64,000 nt of DNA. Source: CBDCCV01 sp965215025 (GTDB lineage: Bacteria; Bacteroidota; Rhodothermia; Rhodothermales; Salinibacteraceae). Positions within the stretch are counted from its first letter, which is position 1, and every line of letters starts with the position of its first letter. Shown in pieces: positions 1 through 7,773 of this stretch. The stretch spans positions 496,001-560,000 of the forward strand of contig CBDCCV010000002.1 of NCBI GenBank assembly GCA_965215025.1. The letters are read 5' to 3'. Made by a program: the position numbers and the translations under genes. Below the pieces are notes generated by a model that was given only the letters and a program-made list of their open reading frames with translations, did not search any database and was not told the DNA's origin.

Positions 1-801
1 GGCATCACAAACCAGACTTGCCTCGGCGAAGAGTGAGGGCGCGGCCGAGCCGGTGGCCCAGAGGACCGCGTTGGCGAGGAGCGCATCGCCGGAGGCGAGT
101 CTCGCCTGCCCGTCCTCAGCAGAGGCTACGCGCGCGCCGGTGCGGATCGCGGCGCCGCGTTGGCGGAGCGTGCGCGTGGCCCACCGGCGCATCCCTTCTG
201 GAAAGCCGGGCAGAAGACGTTCCGACGGCTCGACGAGCGTGAGGCGGAGCGCCTGTTTCCGGCCGTGCGCGGCGAAGCGGCCCGTCAGGTTCAGGGCGAT
301 CTCCGTGCCCGCCGCCCCGCCCCCAGCGATGACAAGGCGCAGCGTTTCATCCCGGCTGCTCAGCACCTCTTGCACGCGCCGCTCGAGCGCCTCGGTGCGG
401 CAGAGCGGCTTCGTGGGGATGGCGCCGCCGGCCTCGCCGGGGTTCTCAGCGCCGATGTCGAAGGCGGCCAGGTCGTACGCTATCTCCCGGCCGCCGCGCG
501 TGGCGATCTTCTTTGCAGAGGGGTCGAGCCGCGCCACGGCGTCCTCGACAAAGCACGCGCCGGTTTGCTGGCACACGGCGGCGAGGTCGATGCGCACGTC
601 CTCCGCCGCGTAGACGCCGCCGAGGTGTTCAGGCACCATGCCGGAGTAGTAGAAGTGCCGCCCGTCGCTGACGAGCGTGACGCGCGCGCCTTTTTCCGTC
701 CACCGCACCGCACGCTGGAGCGAGGGGAGCATGGCGTGCCCGCCGCCCACAAGGAGCAGGTGCAGGCCGGAGAGGTCGGTGCGCGAGCGCTGCTGTGCCA
801 C
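1..801 (-). CDS. FAD-dependent pyridine nucleotide-disulphide oxidoreductase (NDH-2-like), 3' end cut by window edge
   Basis: The gene reads leftward and runs off the window, so about 267 N-terminal residues are visible. The first dinucleotide-binding motif (LLVGGGHAML, about residue 18) and a second one (LVIAGGGAAGTEIAL, about residue 150) are the FAD and NAD(P)H sites of the COG1252 NADH dehydrogenase/selenide-dikinase-associated flavoprotein family. Family members pass electrons from NAD(P)H to a quinone or other acceptor at the membrane surface. I chose a GTG start at 801, nine bases after the stop of the upstream gene, because it sits just before the first Rossmann motif. The substrate cannot be told because the C-terminal part is missing. 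It is the last visible gene of a minus-strand run beginning at surA. Confidence 0.75.
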   Translation of the reverse strand, partial: MAQQRSRTDLSGLHLLLVGGGHAMLPSLQRAVRWTEKGARVTLVSDGRHFYYSGMVPEHLGGVYAAEDVRIDLAAVCQQTGACFVEDAVARLDPSAKKIATRGGREIAYDLAAFDIGAENPGEAGGAIPTKPLCRTEALERRVQEVLSSRDETLRLVIAGGGAAGTEIALNLTGRFAAHGRKQALRLTLVEPSERLLPGFPEGMRRWATRTLRQRGAAIRTGARVASAEDGQARLASGDALLANAVLWATGSAAPSLFAEASLVCDA

Positions 802-809
802 GTCGGACG

Positions 810-1361
810 TCAGTTCTCGAAAGGCGCGTTTCCGGCGGTGCCGCTTTTCTGCCGGGCGGGCGTGGCGGCAAACGCAAGCTCCATTTCGCCGCCGGCTTCG
901 AGTTGTGTCCATCGCCCCGAAAGCGCTGCGAGCCGGTGGCGTATTGCGCGTAGCTCCTCGGCGGTTATGAGTCGGTCGTGCGCGTGGCCCATCTGCTCCA
1001 GGACGGCTTTGAGCATGGCGTTGAAGTCGTCCGCTTTGGGCGCGGTGCCGGTGGCGCGTTCCCCATCGAGCAGGCCGGCTATCGCTTCGGCCAGCGCGGC
1101 CTCGGCGGCGTCGTCCGGGAGAGGGCGCGTGCCGAAGTCGGTGACGTTCCACCCCTCGGCGAGGAGGCCGTAGAAGCCGCGGTTTAGCTCAAGCGTCGTT
1201 TCGGCGGCGTAGTGCGCGAGGTCGTGGAGCGGGAAAAAGGCGTGGCGGTGGCGTTGCCGCGTCTGCGAGCCGTCGGGCCGCGTGCAGGCGAGGACGCTCG
1301 TGCCGTCCGGCTTTTTGGCGAGGCGGATCGTGAGCGTGGGCATGGCGGCGCGGACGGCCAT
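810..1361 (-). CDS. conserved protein of unknown function, 183 aa
   Basis: I do not recognise a named domain. The protein is soluble, with no signal peptide or membrane segment. It has a histidine-rich patch near residues 38-50 (including HDLAHYA), an alanine-rich acidic middle, and a helical C-terminal third. Its ATG overlaps the stop of moxR (TGATG), which implies translational coupling, so I keep the longer start; an in-frame ATG at 1344 is an alternative. The downstream flavoprotein begins nine bases after its stop. The tight packing suggests one transcript, but the sequence gives no biochemical role. Confidence 0.7.
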   Translation of the reverse strand: MAVRAAMPTLTIRLAKKPDGTSVLACTRPDGSQTRQRHRHAFFPLHDLAHYAAETTLELNRGFYGLLAEGWNVTDFGTRPLPDDAAEAALAEAIAGLLDGERATGTAPKADDFNAMLKAVLEQMGHAHDRLITAEELRAIRHRLAALSGRWTQLEAGGEMELAFAATPARQKSGTAGNAPFEN

Positions 1362-2374
1362 CAGTCCTTTAAGAGGCGGCGGATGATGTCTACGGAAGAA
1401 ACGCCGTCGGCCTCGGCGTTGAAGTTGGGGACGATGCGGTGGCGCAGCACGGGGATGGCCATGCGGCGCACGTCCTCGGAGAGCGGCGTGGGGCGGTCGT
1501 CGAGGGCGGCGAGCGCTTTGGCGCCTAGGATGAGGTACTGCGAGGCGCGCGGGCCGGCGCCGTAGCGCAGGTACTCGTTCACGAAGTCGGGCGCGTCGGG
1601 GCGGCCGGGGCGCGTCTTGCTCACCAGGCGCACGGCGTACTCGATCACGTTATCGGCCACGGGGATCTCGCGGACGAAGGCTTGGTAGTCGAGCATCTCC
1701 TGCACGCTCATCACCGGCTCGGTCGAGGGCCGGGGCGCGCCCGTGGTGCCGCGCACGACGTCTACTTCCTCATCGAAAGAAGGATAATCGAGCCAGAGGT
1801 TGAGCATGAAGCGGTCGAGCTGCGCCTCGGGGAGCGGGTAGGTGCCCTCTTGCTCAATCGGGTTCTGCGTGGCGAGGACGAAGAACGGCTCTTCGAGCAC
1901 GAACGTCTCGCCGGCGGCGGTGACGTGGTGCTCCTGCATCGCCTCGAGGAGCGCGGCCTGCGTCTTAGGCGGCGTGCGGTTGATCTCGTCGGCCAGGACG
2001 ACGTTGGCAAAGACGGGGCCGCGCGCGAATTGGAACCGGCGCTCTCCGTCCGCGCCGCCTTGCTGCTGGATAATCTCGGTGCCGGTGATGTCCGAGGGCA
2101 TCAGGTCCGGCGTGAACTGGATGCGGCTGAAGTCGAGGTCGAGCGCCGAGGCGAGCGTGCGCACCAAGAGCGTCTTCGCCAAGCCCGGCACGCCGACGAG
2201 GAGGACGTGCCCCTGCGCCAGGAGCGCCACGCACACCATCTGCACGATCTCCTCTTGGCCGACGATCACTTTACCGATCTCGCGGCGCAGGCGGGCGTAG
2301 GCGTCGTGCAGGGCGTCAAGCGTGTCGGGGTCCGCAGTTTTGAGGTCCGTCGCAAGTGGAGGAGCGTCCGGCAT
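1361..2374 (-). CDS. moxR: MoxR-family AAA+ ATPase
   Basis: 337 residues. Walker A GVPGLAKT (61-68), Walker B VVLADEINR (D129, E130), a sensor region beginning LATQNPIEQEGTYPLPEAQ, and the C-terminal lid helices make this a clear MoxR AAA+ ATPase (AAA_3 type). MoxR proteins act as chaperones that help assemble or activate protein complexes, often with VWA-domain partners coded nearby. Here no VWA gene adjoins it; two other VWA genes lie at 37 kb and 54 kb. Its stop overlaps the next gene's start, and it follows a small secreted protein by about 70 bases. A surA-moxR neighbourhood is familiar from related genomes (recalled, not checked). Confidence 0.92.
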   Translation of the reverse strand: MPDAPPLATDLKTADPDTLDALHDAYARLRREIGKVIVGQEEIVQMVCVALLAQGHVLLVGVPGLAKTLLVRTLASALDLDFSRIQFTPDLMPSDITGTEIIQQQGGADGERRFQFARGPVFANVVLADEINRTPPKTQAALLEAMQEHHVTAAGETFVLEEPFFVLATQNPIEQEGTYPLPEAQLDRFMLNLWLDYPSFDEEVDVVRGTTGAPRPSTEPVMSVQEMLDYQAFVREIPVADNVIEYAVRLVSKTRPGRPDAPDFVNEYLRYGAGPRASQYLILGAKALAALDDRPTPLSEDVRRMAIPVLRHRIVPNFNAEADGVSSVDIIRRLLKD

Positions 2375-2443
2375 AGGTGAGGGAAAAGGTAAGTGGTGAA
2401 GGGATGCGAGCGCAGGCAGGGCGGCGGTTCCAGGACGGCGGCT

Positions 2444-2854
2444 TCAGCGGCTCCTGTCCTTGTCCTGCAAAGACTCAAGCGGCGCGGGCGTGAGCGCAAT
2501 CTCCACACCGGTGATTACGCCTTTGTGCACCGTGACCTCTCGCTCCCATGCCTCGAAGCCTACGTACGGGGGAGCATGAAAGATCGCGGAGCCGGGCGGC
2601 ACATTCACGAACATGGCTTCTCCGCTCCTGTTCGTCGCGCTGCCGAGGCGGAGGGCCGGGATCAGCACGGTTGCGCCAGGGATAGGTTGCCCCGAACGGT
2701 CATCGGTCACGGTAACGAAGACGGCGCCTTCGTCCGGCGACCAGGCCGCCGGCTGGTACGATGCGTACGCCGGCTCACGAGCCGAGGCGCAGTCAGCCAC
2801 GAGAAGCGAGCACCCGGCGGCAGCTAAGAAGGGGAGAACGGAAAGCCGAGTCAT
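2444..2854 (-). CDS. small secreted protein with carboxypeptidase-regulatory-like fold
   Basis: 136 residues. The N-terminus (MTRLSVLPFLAAAGCSLLVADC) is an export signal; a cysteine within it could be a lipidation site, but the match to a lipobox is imperfect. Residues about 45-125 read as a beta-sandwich of the carboxypeptidase-D regulatory type: VFVTVTDDRSGQPIPGATV, then a GEAMF-VPPG stretch. Such domains occur on periplasmic and outer-membrane proteins. It lies 30 bases downstream of surA and 69 upstream of moxR, so it is probably in the same transcript. The specific role is unknown. Confidence 0.7.
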   Translation of the reverse strand: MTRLSVLPFLAAAGCSLLVADCASAREPAYASYQPAAWSPDEGAVFVTVTDDRSGQPIPGATVLIPALRLGSATNRSGEAMFVNVPPGSAIFHAPPYVGFEAWEREVTVHKGVITGVEIALTPAPLESLQDKDRSR

Positions 2855-2884
2855 GAAAGCGTGTAGCTCGCCACGGGCCAGGAC

Positions 2885-4324
2885 CTACCGCGCCGCCGTG
2901 AGGTCGTCCGGGTCCACGCGGATGTCCACGTAGATGTCCTCGCGCAGCTTGGCGATCCATTCTTCGAGGGCGCGCGCGCGCTTCTCTTGCAGGGCGAACT
3001 CCTTGATGCGGTCGTAATCCGTTTTCAGGCTCACGCGGTGGGCGGGCAGGCGCTGCTGGAGCTTGACGATGTGGTAAGCGCGCCGTCCGTCCAAAAGCTC
3101 GACCTCGGTAGGCTGGCTGATCTCGCCTTCTTCAAGGCCGGAGATGGTGCCGCGCCACGAGGGACCGAGCGCGCTCAAAACGAGGTCGCGCGTGCCCGTA
3201 CGCGGGGCCACCACGCGCCCGCCGAGCCTGGACGAGGCCTCCTCCTCGGAGTGGCGGCGCGCCATCAGCTCGAAGGGCACCTCGTACTCGTCGAGCGAGT
3301 CGCGCACGGCGCGCAGGTACTCGATGGCCTCCGTCGGGTCGGCCTCGCTGTCGTCAATGCGGATGAGGACGTGGTTGAAGTCCACCGTGTTGCCCTGGCG
3401 CGCGTTCACGCGCACGATGTGGTAGCCCAGGGGCGTGGTGAACGGCTGCGAGACCTCGCCCACGGGCACGCGCGCGGCCACGGCGGCGAACTCAGGGAAG
3501 AGCGCGCTTAGCTGCGCCCCCTCGATCCGCCCGCCCGAAGAAGCCGAGCCGGGGTCGTCCGAGAACTGGCGCGCCATCTCCTCAAAGGCGGCGCCGCCGG
3601 CGACGATGGAGTCGCGGATGGCGGTGATGATCTCACGCGCCTCCTCGCGCTCCTCTTCGGAGGCCTGCGGGTAGCGCACGATGTGGGCCAGGCGCACGGT
3701 CTCGGGCAGCTCCGGGAGCGAGTCCTGCGGGATGGCCTCGAACCACTCGCGCACCTCGCTCGGCGTGATGTCGATGGAGCGCAGCTTGCGGCCTTGGAGC
3801 TGCTCGGCCAGAAGCTGCTCGCGGAAGTCGTCGCGGAAGTCGTCTTTGAGCTGGATCACGCTCTTGCCGTAGAGTTCTTCGACGCGCTCCTGGCTGCCGG
3901 CCTGCGCGATGATCCCTTCGATGCGCTGATCGAGCGCCTGCTGCACCTGCTCCTCCGTCGCGCGGATGGTGGTGTCGCGCTCGGCCTCTTCGGAGAGGAC
4001 TTTCTGGTTGATGAGTTCGTTGAGCGCGTCCATCCACAACGCCGATGAGTAGCCCGCGCTCTGGCCGGCCGCCTCCTGGCGCTGGAGCGTGTTGGCCACG
4101 AGCGCGTCCACCTCCGAACGCAGGATGATCTCATCGCCCACCACGGCGGCGATGCCGTCTACCACCTGCCCCGGCGGCATGGCTTCCTCGAGGAGCGCTT
4201 CCGAGGTGTCGGCCCCGGCGGGCTGCTGCTGCGCGTGCGCCGCCGGAGCGCCGAGCGCGGCAAAGGCAAGCAGCACAGCAGAAAGCAGCACGCGGGGCGT
4301 CGTGAAAAGACGGGGGGTGTTCAT
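2885..4324 (-). CDS. surA: periplasmic peptidyl-prolyl cis-trans isomerase SurA
   Basis: 479 residues from the ATG at 4324, chosen because it begins a classic signal peptide (MNTPRLFTTPRVLLSAVLLA, cleaved near AHAQQ). A SurA N-terminal chaperone domain follows (DGIAAVVGDEIILRSEVDAL onward, about 50-200), then two parvulin/PpiC domains at about 203-308 and 312-430. The first holds the usual SSGGRIEG and GYHIVRV elements. SurA escorts outer-membrane proteins through the periplasm. The frame stays open upstream to about 4567, but that part has no SurA similarity. It heads a minus-strand cluster and is divergent from gltX. Confidence 0.92.
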   Translation of the reverse strand: MNTPRLFTTPRVLLSAVLLAFAALGAPAAHAQQQPAGADTSEALLEEAMPPGQVVDGIAAVVGDEIILRSEVDALVANTLQRQEAAGQSAGYSSALWMDALNELINQKVLSEEAERDTTIRATEEQVQQALDQRIEGIIAQAGSQERVEELYGKSVIQLKDDFRDDFREQLLAEQLQGRKLRSIDITPSEVREWFEAIPQDSLPELPETVRLAHIVRYPQASEEEREEAREIITAIRDSIVAGGAAFEEMARQFSDDPGSASSGGRIEGAQLSALFPEFAAVAARVPVGEVSQPFTTPLGYHIVRVNARQGNTVDFNHVLIRIDDSEADPTEAIEYLRAVRDSLDEYEVPFELMARRHSEEEASSRLGGRVVAPRTGTRDLVLSALGPSWRGTISGLEEGEISQPTEVELLDGRRAYHIVKLQQRLPAHRVSLKTDYDRIKEFALQEKRARALEEWIAKLREDIYVDIRVDPDDLTAAR

Positions 4325-4642
4325 AAAATAGAAGACGTGCGTAATTCCGAAATCAGTAAAAGAGAGGCACCAGAGAGGGGCAGAGGCGGTGCCGGCGAGG
4401 CCGCGATCTATGCGGGGCGTTAAACACAGGGTACGCCCAAGGGTTTCTACGACGCGCCGCGAAGGCGAGCAGGAGGGCGGCCAAGCGCGGAGATGAGAAG
4501 AAGCCTGGATTGAACCCTTTCCCACGCCCCCGCGCCCCCATCCCCCTACACTCAAAACGGAACCCACCTTTGCAGCGCTGCTTATCCTCGACGTACCAAC
4601 TGCACCGATTCCTCAACCTCCGCTTCGCCCGACCACCCGCTT
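4325..4642. other. divergent intergenic region between surA and gltX
   Basis: 318 bases with no gene I can support. It should hold promoters for both directions. I see a pyrimidine-rich run around 4515-4555 but no confident promoter box, operator or terminator. Confidence 0.5.
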
Positions 4643-6166
4643 ATGCCCACCTCTGACACGCCAAGTGCCCTTAAACAGGACGCCGCCACGCAAGCGGTGC
4701 GCGTCCGCTTCGCGCCGAGTCCCACCGGCTACCTCCACATCGGCGGGCTGCGTACGGCTTTGTACAACTACCTCCTGGCGAAAAAGCACGGCGGCCGCTT
4801 CCTCCTCCGCATCGAAGACACCGACCGCGAGCGCTTCGTTGAGGACGCCGAAGCCGACATCCTCCGCGCGCTCGACTGGGCCGGCCTGCCCTTTGACGAA
4901 GGGCCGGGCAAGGAAGACGAGGCCGCGCCCTACCGCCAGAGCGAGCGCAAAGCGATGTACCACGAGCACGCGCAGCGCCTCCTCGAGAGCGGCCACGCCT
5001 ACTACGCCTTCGACACGAAGGAAGAACTGGAGCGGATGCGCACGGACCTGGCCACCGACGAAAACCCCGCGCCCAAGTACGACGCCGCCACGCGCGCGCA
5101 GATGCGCAACGCCCTCACCCTCCCGGACGACGAGGTGCAGAAGCTTCTCAGCGAAGGCGCTGAGCACGTCATCCGCCTCAAGGTGCCTCAGGGCGAGTCC
5201 GTGCGCTTTGACGACGCCGTACGCGGGAGCGTGAGCTTCGACTCGGGCAAGCTCGACGACCAAGTGCTCATCAAAAGCGACGGGATGCCCACGTACCACC
5301 TCGCCAACGTCGTGGACGACCACCTCATGGGCATCACGCACGTGGTCCGCGGGGAGGAATGGCTGCCGTCCACGCCCAAGCATGTCCTGATGTACGAGGC
5401 GCTGGGGTGGGAGCCGCCCGCGTTTGCGCACCTCCCGCTCATTCTCAGCCCCGAGGGCGGCAAGCTCTCCAAGCGCGACGCCGACGCGCTGGGCATCCCC
5501 GTCTTCGTCAAGGACTACGTCGAGGCGGGCTACGAGCCGGGCGCGCTGGTGAACTTCCTCGCCTTCCTCGGATGGAATCCGGGCACCGAGCAGGAGGTCT
5601 TCACGCTGGACGAGCTGGTCGAGGCGTTCTCCTTGGAGCGCGTCGGCTCCAGCGGCGTGCAGTTCAATCCGGACAAGCTGCGCTGGTACAACGAGCAGTT
5701 CCTGCGCCGCCTCGCGCCTGAGGAATTGGCCGCCCGCGTACGCCCCTCGCTCGAAAAACACGGCTACGACCCGGACGGCGCCTACCTCGAAGAGGTGGCC
5801 GCGCTGATGCAAGAGCGCCTCACCTTCGCCCGTGAGCTGGCCGAAGAGCACGCCTTCTTCTTCGAGGATCCCACCGAGTACGACGAGAAGGGCGTCAAAA
5901 AGCGCTGGAAGAGCGACTCGGCCGATCTCCTGCGCGCCTACGCCGAACGGCTCGACGCGCTCGACGCCTTCACCGAAGAGACGACGGAAGAAACCCTGCG
6001 CGCCCTGGCCGAGGAGCGCGACGCCGGCGCCGGCCGCCTCATCCACCCCACGCGCCTGGCCGTCAGCGGGCGCACGTTCGGCCCGAGCCTCTTCGAGCTG
6101 ATGGCGGTCCTGGGCCGCAAGCGCTGCACCCGCCGTATGCGCCGCGCCACCGAGGCGCTGGGCTGA
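4643..6166 (+). CDS. gltX: glutamate--tRNA ligase
   Basis: 507 residues, normal for bacterial GluRS. The class I signature RFAPSPTGYLHIGG (HIGH-type, about 24-37), RIEDTDRERF, the GMPTYHLANVVDD stretch and the KLSKR loop (about residue 273) give a complete catalytic domain. The C-terminal helical anticodon-binding part ends in the typical GPSLFELM and RRMRRA region. It charges tRNA-Glu (and tRNA-Gln where GatCAB operates). Because a full GlnRS lies 1.6 kb downstream, this is probably a discriminating GluRS (inference). The start is the first ATG before the signature. Confidence 0.96.
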   Translation: MPTSDTPSALKQDAATQAVRVRFAPSPTGYLHIGGLRTALYNYLLAKKHGGRFLLRIEDTDRERFVEDAEADILRALDWAGLPFDEGPGKEDEAAPYRQSERKAMYHEHAQRLLESGHAYYAFDTKEELERMRTDLATDENPAPKYDAATRAQMRNALTLPDDEVQKLLSEGAEHVIRLKVPQGESVRFDDAVRGSVSFDSGKLDDQVLIKSDGMPTYHLANVVDDHLMGITHVVRGEEWLPSTPKHVLMYEALGWEPPAFAHLPLILSPEGGKLSKRDADALGIPVFVKDYVEAGYEPGALVNFLAFLGWNPGTEQEVFTLDELVEAFSLERVGSSGVQFNPDKLRWYNEQFLRRLAPEELAARVRPSLEKHGYDPDGAYLEEVAALMQERLTFARELAEEHAFFFEDPTEYDEKGVKKRWKSDSADLLRAYAERLDALDAFTEETTEETLRALAEERDAGAGRLIHPTRLAVSGRTFGPSLFELMAVLGRKRCTRRMRRATEALG

Positions 6167-6239
6167 GGGGGGGCACTTTCCACACGCTGCGCGCGTTTGC
6201 CCGGCAGGCGCTTCCCTAATCTACCTGAGGAAAATCGCC

Positions 6240-6494
6240 ATGACAGAGCTGTTGAAAACGGCCATCGAAGCGCTCGAAAAGCTCCCGGAGCCAGAACAGG
6301 AACGCTATGCTGCCACGATCCTCGAAGATCTTCAAGTTGCAACGGAAGACATCGAGGAGGCTGAAGATGAAGGCAAGGCGGAGCCGTATTCCTCGTTTCA
6401 GATTCTAATAGACGCTAAGCTTGACGGTCCCGAAGATGCCTCGGTGACGTACGAGCGCGACCTCTATGGCCGGACGCACGACCTCGATGGATAG
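6240..6494 (+). CDS. probable antitoxin partner of the PIN-domain gene
   Basis: 84 residues, acidic. The N-terminal helix (ALEKLPEPEQERYAATILED) resembles the start of many small antitoxins coded in front of PIN toxins. The C-terminal tail (DLYGRTHDLDG) would bind and neutralise the toxin. The toxin ATG (6487) overlaps this stop codon (6492-6494), the usual coupled arrangement. I cannot assign a DNA-binding fold. The partner is frame-broken (next entry), so the pair may no longer be active. Confidence 0.7.
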   Translation: MTELLKTAIEALEKLPEPEQERYAATILEDLQVATEDIEEAEDEGKAEPYSSFQILIDAKLDGPEDASVTYERDLYGRTHDLDG

Positions 6495-6904
6495 CATGGT
6501 CTACCTCGATGCTTCGTACGCCATCGCTCTGGCGGTGAAGCGCGAGCGGCATCATGCGGCGGCGCTCGAAGTCACTGGAGAGCTGCGCGCCGAGGGCACG
6601 CGCGTGGTAACGACGCGCACCGTCATCATGGAAATTGGCAACTACCTCTCTGCGCCGCGCTACCGCGAGAGCGTGATCCGGTATCTTCGACAACTGGAGC
6701 GGGATGTCGCGGTGAAGATCCTCCCGCTCACCGAAGACCTCTTCCAAGAAGGCTTCGCGCTCTACCGCCAGCGCCCGGACAAGGCGTGGGGGCTAACCGG
6801 ATTGTGTTTCCTTCGTCGTCATGCGTCGGCACGGTTTGCTCGAAGCGCTCACGGCAGATCAGCACTTCGAGCAGGCCGGGTTCAGAGCGCTGCTTCGCTC
6901 GTGA
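6487..6904 (+). pseudogene. VapC-type PIN-domain ribonuclease toxin, frame-shifted
   Basis: The reading frame begins MVYLDASYAIALAV, with the first PIN acidic residue, followed by VIMEIGNYL with the second. It reaches KAWGLT and then leaves frame at 6799-6800 (an extra G in ACCGG). Removing one base restores GLTDCVSFVVMRRHGLLEAL, then TADQHFEQAGF and a stop at 6902-6904. That is the expected PIN C-terminus with the last acidic residues. PIN toxins cleave RNA with a metal-ion acidic centre. As written, the protein loses the third and fourth acidic residues and reads on into downstream DNA. It may be a true inactivating mutation or a sequencing indel. Confidence 0.75.
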
Positions 6905-6975
6905 GGCGGCGGACCTGCCCGCCCTCGGCGGCGTTTCTGCTTTGTGCGACACTTCTCCTCTTGCCTTCCTCCGTC

Positions 6976-7317
6976 ATGGCCGAAGCCACCGCCCCGCTGA
7001 CGCGCTCGCTCGCGCTCGACGTGCTCGCCGACCGCCTGCGCGCGCACTTCGGCGAGCGCCTCGACGCGCTCTACGCCCTGCCTGACGACCCCTACGAGCC
7101 GCAGGGCGACCCTGACGTGCTCCACGTGCTAGCCGTGTTTCCCGACGAGGGATACGACCGCTCAGACGTGCAAAGCGAAATCATAGACGTCGGCGTGGCT
7201 TTTGACCGCGAGGTTGATTTCCGCTTTTTCGCTATGCCGAAGGTGGCGAGCGCCACCGACGTGCGCCGCGGCACCACGGGTGCGGCGCGTGCAGCCGAGG
7301 GCGGGGTGCTGCTTTGA
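6976..7317 (+). CDS. MNT-type nucleotidyltransferase-like protein (degenerate), partner of HEPN
   Basis: 113 residues from the ATG at 6976. Placement directly before a HEPN gene, with a four-base overlap (TTGA), and the N-terminal helix LALDVLADRLRAHFGERLDALY match MNT antitoxins of HEPN-MNT pairs. The usual GS motif expected after LDALY is absent. The sequence continues as DDPYEPQGDPDVLHVLAVF, where only a DPDVL remnant recalls the D-x-D site. MNT antitoxins normally silence the HEPN toxin by adding AMP; without the GS motif this one may act by binding alone. The family assignment rests on context and weak motif similarity. Confidence 0.6.
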   Translation: MAEATAPLTRSLALDVLADRLRAHFGERLDALYALPDDPYEPQGDPDVLHVLAVFPDEGYDRSDVQSEIIDVGVAFDREVDFRFFAMPKVASATDVRRGTTGAARAAEGGVLL

Positions 7318-7680
7318 GTGACGCGCAGGACTGGCTCGAAGAGGCGGCGTTACGGCTCGAAGACGCCCGCTCCCTGATGCGCCGCGACCGAAACAGCCGC
7401 GCGATCTCAGCGGCCTACTACGCTGTCCACGCTGCCGGCAAAGGCGCGCTCTTGACCGTTCAGGTTGAGGCCCGCTCGCACGCGGCGCTACCCAAGTTGC
7501 TGAGCAAGCACTTCGTCCGCATGGGACAACTTCCCAGCGATACGGCAGCGCTCATCCAGAAGCTGCTCGAAGAACGCCTCGCCGCCGATTATGACCTGCA
7601 AGACTACGACGCGGCGGAGGCGCGCGCGTGGCTCCGCCGACGCCGAAGCACTGATCGAGCGGTTGGAGTCACTCGGCTGA
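7314..7680 (+). CDS. HEPN-domain protein, probable toxin of an MNT/HEPN pair (frame break near C-terminus)
   Basis: A TTG start at 7314 overlaps the MNT stop. The product shows the HEPN pattern: WLEEAALRLEDARSLM, AISAAYYAVHAAGKGALL, and a C-terminal ERLAADYDLQDYD. I see no clear R-x4-6-H RNase motif. At 7634-7635 a surplus C shifts the frame. Without it the protein would finish WLADAEALIERLESLG and stop at 7678-7680, the normal HEPN helix end. As written, the frame stays open to 7847 with an unrelated arginine-rich tail. HEPN proteins are usually ribonucleases or RNA-binding modules. Confidence 0.7.
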
Positions 7681-7773
7681 GGCGAGGCGCTTCGGCTCGC
7701 TGCCTGCTTGCTGCTGCCACCCCGTGGCGGGGTGCGCTCAATCACCAACCGCTCCCAACAGAGCAAGAAGCCG

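Noticed and set aside
4613..6046. A ~477-residue open frame antisense to gltX
   Set aside because: Shadow of the GluRS gene with low-complexity composition.
7718..7734. Hairpin CACCCC / GGGGTG after the HEPN gene as a terminator
   Set aside because: The stem is only six base pairs and no T-run follows on either strand.
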